Assembly: GCA_019313105.1 (NCBI GenBank)
Contig: JAFDBW010000258.1
Span: 1 to 9,159, forward strand
DNA: 9,159 bases
Reading direction: 5' to 3'
From: Deltaproteobacteria bacterium
GTDB taxonomy: Bacteria > Desulfobacterota > Desulfuromonadia > Desulfuromonadales > BM103
In this document: positions 5,800 through 9,159 of the stretch, piece by piece
Numbering within the stretch: position 1 is the stretch's first letter
Layout: every line of letters begins with the position of its first letter
Translations under genes and position numbers: made by a program
The notes under the pieces: generated by a model
The model's input: only the letters and a program-made list of their open reading frames with translations
Databases searched by the model: none
Told to the model about the DNA's origin: nothing

Positions 5800-6864
5800 C
5801 TAATACGTTTCCAGAACCTCATAGGTCGTCGTCCGTCGGGCCGGCTTAAACCCGGCAGATCTGGCAAGCTCGATGATCTCATCCTGTGTCATGCGAAAAT
5901 CGACCCCGGCAGCGGCAACAACATTCTCTTCCAGCATGGTCCCGCCCAGGTCATTGGCACCAAAATACAGGGCAATCTGGGCCATGCGCGCCCCCTGGGT
6001 GACCCAGCTGGCCTGGATATTCGTTACATTGTCGAGAATCACCCTGGAGAGAGCAAGGACTTTCAGATATTCGACACCGCTCGCCTGCTCGCCACCCAAC
6101 GCGGTGTTCCCGGGCTGGTAGCTCCACGGGATAAAGGCTGTGAAGCCACCCTTTTCGTTCTGCAGCTCGCGCACCCGGAAGAGATGTTCGACAACATCTT
6201 CAGGCTTCTCACCGGCACCGAACATCATGGTCGCGGTGGTCTGCATTCCCAGATCGTGGGCCGCACGCATGACCTCGGCCCACTCCTGCCAGCCGATCTT
6301 GTTCGGTGAAATCTCCCGGCGGACATTATCAACCAGAATCTCAGCCCCTCCACCGGGGAGAGACTGCAACCCGGCCAGATGCAGCCGGCCCAGGCATTCC
6401 GTCATCGAGACGTTCGAGAGTTTGGCGATATGCACAATTTCGGCCGGGGAGAGGGAGTGAATCTGTACCGAGGGAAAGCGGTGCCTCAAGTGGCGAAAAA
6501 GCTCCTCGAACCACTCGAGCTTCAAATCCGGGTGGAGGCCGCCCTGCATCAGCAGCTGCGTACCGCCATGCTCGACCAGCTCCCGGACCTTGGTGAAAAT
6601 ATCCGTATAGCTGAGGACGTAAGCCTGTGGATCGGTTTCGTCTCGATAGAATGCACAGAATTTGCACTGCGTGGTACAAACGTTGGTGTAGTTGACATTG
6701 CGATCGATAACGAACGAGACATGCCGAGCGGGATGCATCTGACGCCGCAGATTGTCGGCCAAGCGCCCCAGCTCGAGCAGATCGGCTTCGGTCAGCAGCC
6801 AGAGGGCTTCCGTTCTATCGAGAGGCGTTGACGATTCCAGTTTTTGCGTAATCGTGTTGAGCAT
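5800..6864 (-). CDS. mqnC: Cyclic dehypoxanthinyl futalosine synthase (radical SAM)
   Basis: MqnC closes the ring of dehypoxanthine futalosine to its cyclic form in the futalosine route to menaquinone, in the cytoplasm. The 354-residue product has the radical-SAM cluster motif CTTQCKFC (C63, C67, C70) in the context FVIDRNVNYTNVC. It also has QGGLHPDLKLEWFEEL (107-122), HSLSPAEI (136-143), LPGGGAEI (169-176), and a C-terminal RRTTTYEVL. These separate it from MqnE, whose equivalents read FNVNRHINYTNIC and IKAFTAVEVDYFARL. The ATG at 6864 has no clear Shine-Dalgarno sequence. It lies 62 bases after mqnE and is followed by a repeat before hisC. The pathway assignment is firm because mqnE is adjacent. 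Confidence 0.93.
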   Translation of the reverse strand: MLNTITQKLESSTPLDRTEALWLLTEADLLELGRLADNLRRQMHPARHVSFVIDRNVNYTNVCTTQCKFCAFYRDETDPQAYVLSYTDIFTKVRELVEHGGTQLLMQGGLHPDLKLEWFEELFRHLRHRFPSVQIHSLSPAEIVHIAKLSNVSMTECLGRLHLAGLQSLPGGGAEILVDNVRREISPNKIGWQEWAEVMRAAHDLGMQTTATMMFGAGEKPEDVVEHLFRVRELQNEKGGFTAFIPWSYQPGNTALGGEQASGVEYLKVLALSRVILDNVTNIQASWVTQGARMAQIALYFGANDLGGTMLEENVVAAAGVDFRMTQDEIIELARSAGFKPARRTTTYEVLETY

Positions 6865-6926
6865 TTTCGGGCCAGAACCGGAAAAGACAGAAAGAGGTTA
6901 TGGGAAAGGGGGCCTTGCCACTTTCC

Positions 6927-8009
6927 TCAATAAGTTTTGATCTCGTTATACAACGTATCCCGCTCCACCGGCTTTTTACCCGCTTTGCGAATCAGTTCGA
7001 CCAGCTGGTCCTTGCTCACCTGCTGGGGCGAATCGGCACCGGCATCGTGGCCGATCTGCTCTTCGACAACAGTCCCATCAAGGTCGTTGACGCCGAAGGC
7101 GAGAGCAACCTGGGCAACTTTCAGGCCGAGCATGACCCAGTAAGCCTTGATATGCCGGAAATTATCGAGATAGATCCTGCTGACGGCCAAAGTTTTGAGC
7201 GCATCGACACCACCGACTCCCCTGGCAGCGGGCACCCGGGTATTATCCGGTTGAAAAGCCAGGGGGATAAACGCCTGGAAACCGCCGGTCCGGTCCTGCA
7301 GTTCGCGCAACCGGGACAGGTGATCAATCCGGTCGGCAAAATTTTCGACATGGCCGAACAGCATGGTGGCATTGGTCTTCAACCCGCCGTTGTGTACCTG
7401 TTCCGTCACCTCCAGCCAACGCTCACCGCTGATTTTTTCCGGACAGATCTGCTTGCGCACTTCCGTGGCAAAGATTTCCGCCCCTCCCCCCGGCATCGAG
7501 TCGAGGCCGGCGGCCTTCAACTCGGCAACGACTTCAGACGGCGACTGCTGCGTCAGTCGGGCAAAATAGTCGACCTCGACCGCCGTGAAGGCCTTGATAT
7601 GCAGCTGCGGGCTATCTGCCTTGAGCGCTGCCAGAATTTGAAGGTAGAAGTCAAAGGGCAAATCGGGATGCAACCCGCCGACCATATGGATTTCTGTCGC
7701 ACCGGCGTCACTGGCCTCAGCGGCACGTTCGAGAATGTCGTTGAGCGCCAGCGTGTAACTGCCTTCATCAGCTTCGTCCTCACGGCTGAACGCGCAGAAG
7801 GTGCAACGGTTGACACAGATATTGGTGTAGTTGATATGGCGATTGACGTTAAAATAAACCTTATCGGCATTCATGCGCAAGTTGGCCAGGGCCGCCAGTT
7901 CGCCAACGGCAAGCAGATCGTCAGATTCGAAAAGCGCCAGGGCTTCGGCATCAGAGATGCGAACCCCGTTGTCAATCTTGGTCCGGATATTTTCAACCAG
8001 GTTAAACAT
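6927..8009 (-). CDS. mqnE: Aminodeoxyfutalosine synthase (radical SAM)
   Basis: MqnE joins the adenosyl radical from SAM to 3-[(1-carboxyvinyl)oxy]benzoate, giving 6-amino-6-deoxyfutalosine, the second step of the futalosine route. The 360-residue product has the cluster motif CVNRCTFC (C65, C69, C72). It also has MVGGLHPDLPFDFYL (109-123), IKAFTAVEVDYFARL (138-152), MPGGGAEIF (172-180), and KAYWVMLGLKVAQVALAFGVNDLDGT (288-313). It resembles the neighbouring MqnC over its whole length, as expected for paralogous radical-SAM enzymes. The start at 8009 gives a normal N-terminus (MFNLVENIRTKIDNG), although no strong ribosome binding site is visible. A 126-base gap separates it from ubiX, so it may have its own promoter. 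Confidence 0.93.
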   Translation of the reverse strand: MFNLVENIRTKIDNGVRISDAEALALFESDDLLAVGELAALANLRMNADKVYFNVNRHINYTNICVNRCTFCAFSREDEADEGSYTLALNDILERAAEASDAGATEIHMVGGLHPDLPFDFYLQILAALKADSPQLHIKAFTAVEVDYFARLTQQSPSEVVAELKAAGLDSMPGGGAEIFATEVRKQICPEKISGERWLEVTEQVHNGGLKTNATMLFGHVENFADRIDHLSRLRELQDRTGGFQAFIPLAFQPDNTRVPAARGVGGVDALKTLAVSRIYLDNFRHIKAYWVMLGLKVAQVALAFGVNDLDGTVVEEQIGHDAGADSPQQVSKDQLVELIRKAGKKPVERDTLYNEIKTY

Positions 8010-8135
8010 TCTATATCTGCATTCTCAAATAGCTGTGACCTTGAATTGCATCTGTAGTCAAAATATTAATCGGCGACTGATCAAACCTGATCGGATCTAA
8101 TGACTGGAATTGGGCTGCTCGTCTGTTGCCTGCAC

Positions 8136-8759
8136 CTAATCTTTCTGCTCCCCCCAGCGCTCGAACAGGTCATGCTCAACAGCCAGTTGATCAAGCACTT
8201 TGCCAACGACAAAATCGACCAGGTCAGAGATCGCGTCCGGGCCATGATAGAAACCGGGCATGGCGGGCAGGATCACAGCGCCGGCCTGGGAAAGACGCAA
8301 CAGGTTTTCGAGATGGATCGTGTTGAATGGCGTTTCTCTCGGCACCAGGATCAGCTGGCGACGCTCCTTGAGCATAACGTCAGCAGCCCGTTCCAGGAGG
8401 TTGCCGCTCAAACCCGCGGCAATCCTGCCCGCCGTACCCATTGAACAGGGTATGATGATTACCGCGTCAGCGGGGTTCGAACCACTCGCCGAGCCCGCCC
8501 AGAAATCATCAATATCCAGCCAGTCGACAGCAATACTGGCAAAATATTCCTGCACCTGGTGACGCTGCTGCTTGTTCTCCGTCGACCAGTCAAGCCCGAC
8601 CTCATGCTTTAAGACCTGTCGGCCCGCCTCAGTCATAATCAGGCTGACCCGACACCCCGCCCGTAACAGTTCATTGACCAGGCGCAGGCCGTAGATCGAG
8701 CCTGAAGCGCCGGTGATGGCGACCACAAAATGCCGTATGTTCTGGTTGTCTTGCGACAT
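8136..8759 (-). CDS. ubiX: Flavin prenyltransferase UbiX
   Basis: UbiX joins a dimethylallyl group to reduced FMN, making the prenylated cofactor that UbiD-type decarboxylases require. The 207-residue product shows the FMN-binding GASGSIYG (17-24), IIPCSMGT (102-109), GNLLERAADVMLKERRQLILVPRETPFN (119-146), and the C-terminal ILPAMPGFYHGP (163-174), all characteristic of the family. It begins 11 bases after the prenyltransferase gene stop (GAGGGG lies a few bases before the ATG), so the two are cotranscribed. In the futalosine route its product would serve the UbiD-like decarboxylase acting on the prenylated naphthoate; no ubiD is in the window. Gene context, not the protein itself, ties it to menaquinone rather than ubiquinone. 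Confidence 0.95.
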   Translation of the reverse strand: MSQDNQNIRHFVVAITGASGSIYGLRLVNELLRAGCRVSLIMTEAGRQVLKHEVGLDWSTENKQQRHQVQEYFASIAVDWLDIDDFWAGSASGSNPADAVIIIPCSMGTAGRIAAGLSGNLLERAADVMLKERRQLILVPRETPFNTIHLENLLRLSQAGAVILPAMPGFYHGPDAISDLVDFVVGKVLDQLAVEHDLFERWGEQKD

Positions 8760-8770
8760 GGAGTGCCCCT

Positions 8771-9159
8771 CTAGACCAGTGCGTCGGCCAAGGTAAAGAG
8801 AAAGATTGTCACGCTGATGTAGCCGTTCATGTTGAAAAAGGCCGCATCCAGGCGCGACAGGTCATCGGGCTTCACCAGCAGATGTTCGTAGATCAGCAGT
8901 CCGGCGACCACCAGCACACCGGCAAGGTAAATAACCCCCAGCCCCTTGCTGAACACCAGCGTCAGCAAAAGGGCCACCATCACCAGGTGGAAGATGCGTA
9001 CGATCAGGAACGAGCGTTCGATGCCGAAGCGCGAAGGGATGGAAAAGAGGCCCTTGTCCCGGTCATGTTCGTAATCCTGCAGCGCGTAAAAGATATCGAA
9101 ACCGGCCACCCAGAACAGCACTGCAGTGCCAAGTACCATGACCGGCCAGCCGATATCAC
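8771..9159 (-). CDS. UbiA-like prenyltransferase, menaquinone pathway (partial, 3' part only)
   Basis: Only the C-terminal 128 residues are present; the gene continues beyond base 9159. The visible part begins DIGWPVMVLGTAV and includes the second Asp-rich motif, DIFYALQDYEHDRDKGLFSIPSRFG, which binds the Mg-diphosphate of the prenyl donor in the UbiA superfamily. Three further hydrophobic segments follow (about FHLVMVALLLTLVF, GVIYLAGVLVVAGLLIYEHLL and ISVTIFLFTLADALV), fitting a multi-span inner-membrane enzyme. Together with mqnE, mqnC and ubiX it most likely transfers a polyprenyl chain to 1,4-dihydroxy-6-naphthoate (the role called MqnP), rather than to 4-hydroxybenzoate. The substrate assignment rests on context. 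The internal ATG at 9139 is not the start, because the frame is open and conserved through the window edge. Confidence 0.9.
   Translation of the reverse strand, partial: DIGWPVMVLGTAVLFWVAGFDIFYALQDYEHDRDKGLFSIPSRFGIERSFLIVRIFHLVMVALLLTLVFSKGLGVIYLAGVLVVAGLLIYEHLLVKPDDLSRLDAAFFNMNGYISVTIFLFTLADALV

Noticed and set aside
5682..5882. Minus-strand frame encoding MTQRKTINKG... after mqnC
   Set aside because: Its end is encoded by the intergenic repeat and its beginning overlaps mqnC in another frame; such repeat peptides are a common false annotation.
6905..6930. Attenuator hairpin between mqnE and mqnC (GGAAAG/CTTTCC on the minus strand)
   Set aside because: The stem is only 6 bp with a 12-base loop and no proper T-run directly after it, so it is not a convincing terminator.
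6900..8057. 385-codon plus-strand open frame
   Set aside because: It is antisense to the whole of mqnE, which is unmistakable; the translation has no family features.

Overview
The window looks like chromosomal DNA from an anaerobic deltaproteobacterium of the Desulfuromonadales type (Geobacter/Desulfuromonas/Pelobacter relatives). This is inferred from futalosine-pathway menaquinone genes, moderately GC-rich coding sequence, a LemA/GIDE pair and the class of intergenic repeats. No 16S or other decisive taxonomic marker is present.

Left end (1-740), plus strand: an 86-residue zinc-ribbon membrane protein (99-359) with a strong ribosome binding site. A roughly 190-base stretch without a clear gene follows and can fold into a small three-way junction. 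A possible 40-residue protein (553-675) comes next. A strong stem-loop at 699-738 can terminate transcription from both sides.

The rest (764-9159) is a run of eight minus-strand genes, read from right to left. In order of transcription they are ubiA-like prenyltransferase (cut by the window edge), ubiX, mqnE, mqnC, hisC, mutY, a large GIDE-domain membrane protein, and lemA. The first four belong to menaquinone biosynthesis by the futalosine route. MqnE and MqnC are the two radical-SAM steps. The UbiA-like enzyme prenylates the naphthoate, and UbiX makes the prenylated FMN needed by the later UbiD-type decarboxylase, which is not in this window. hisC (PLP aminotransferase) and mutY (A/G mismatch glycosylase) follow, overlapping by 4 bases. 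The last pair, GIDE and lemA, is a membrane module of unknown function.

The most unusual features are at gene junctions. A purine-rich, partly palindromic element of about 100 bp sits at the hisC-mutY boundary between 7-bp direct repeats. It encodes most of an atypical N-terminal extension of MutY, which has to start at a TTG. A second repeat, of the widespread 'ACGCAAAG' type with inverted arms, fills the mqnC-hisC gap. The GIDE protein also carries a large unrecognised N-terminal region and a textbook EF-hand loop. I see no CRISPR array, tRNA, rRNA, transposase or phage gene, and no clearly new multi-gene system.
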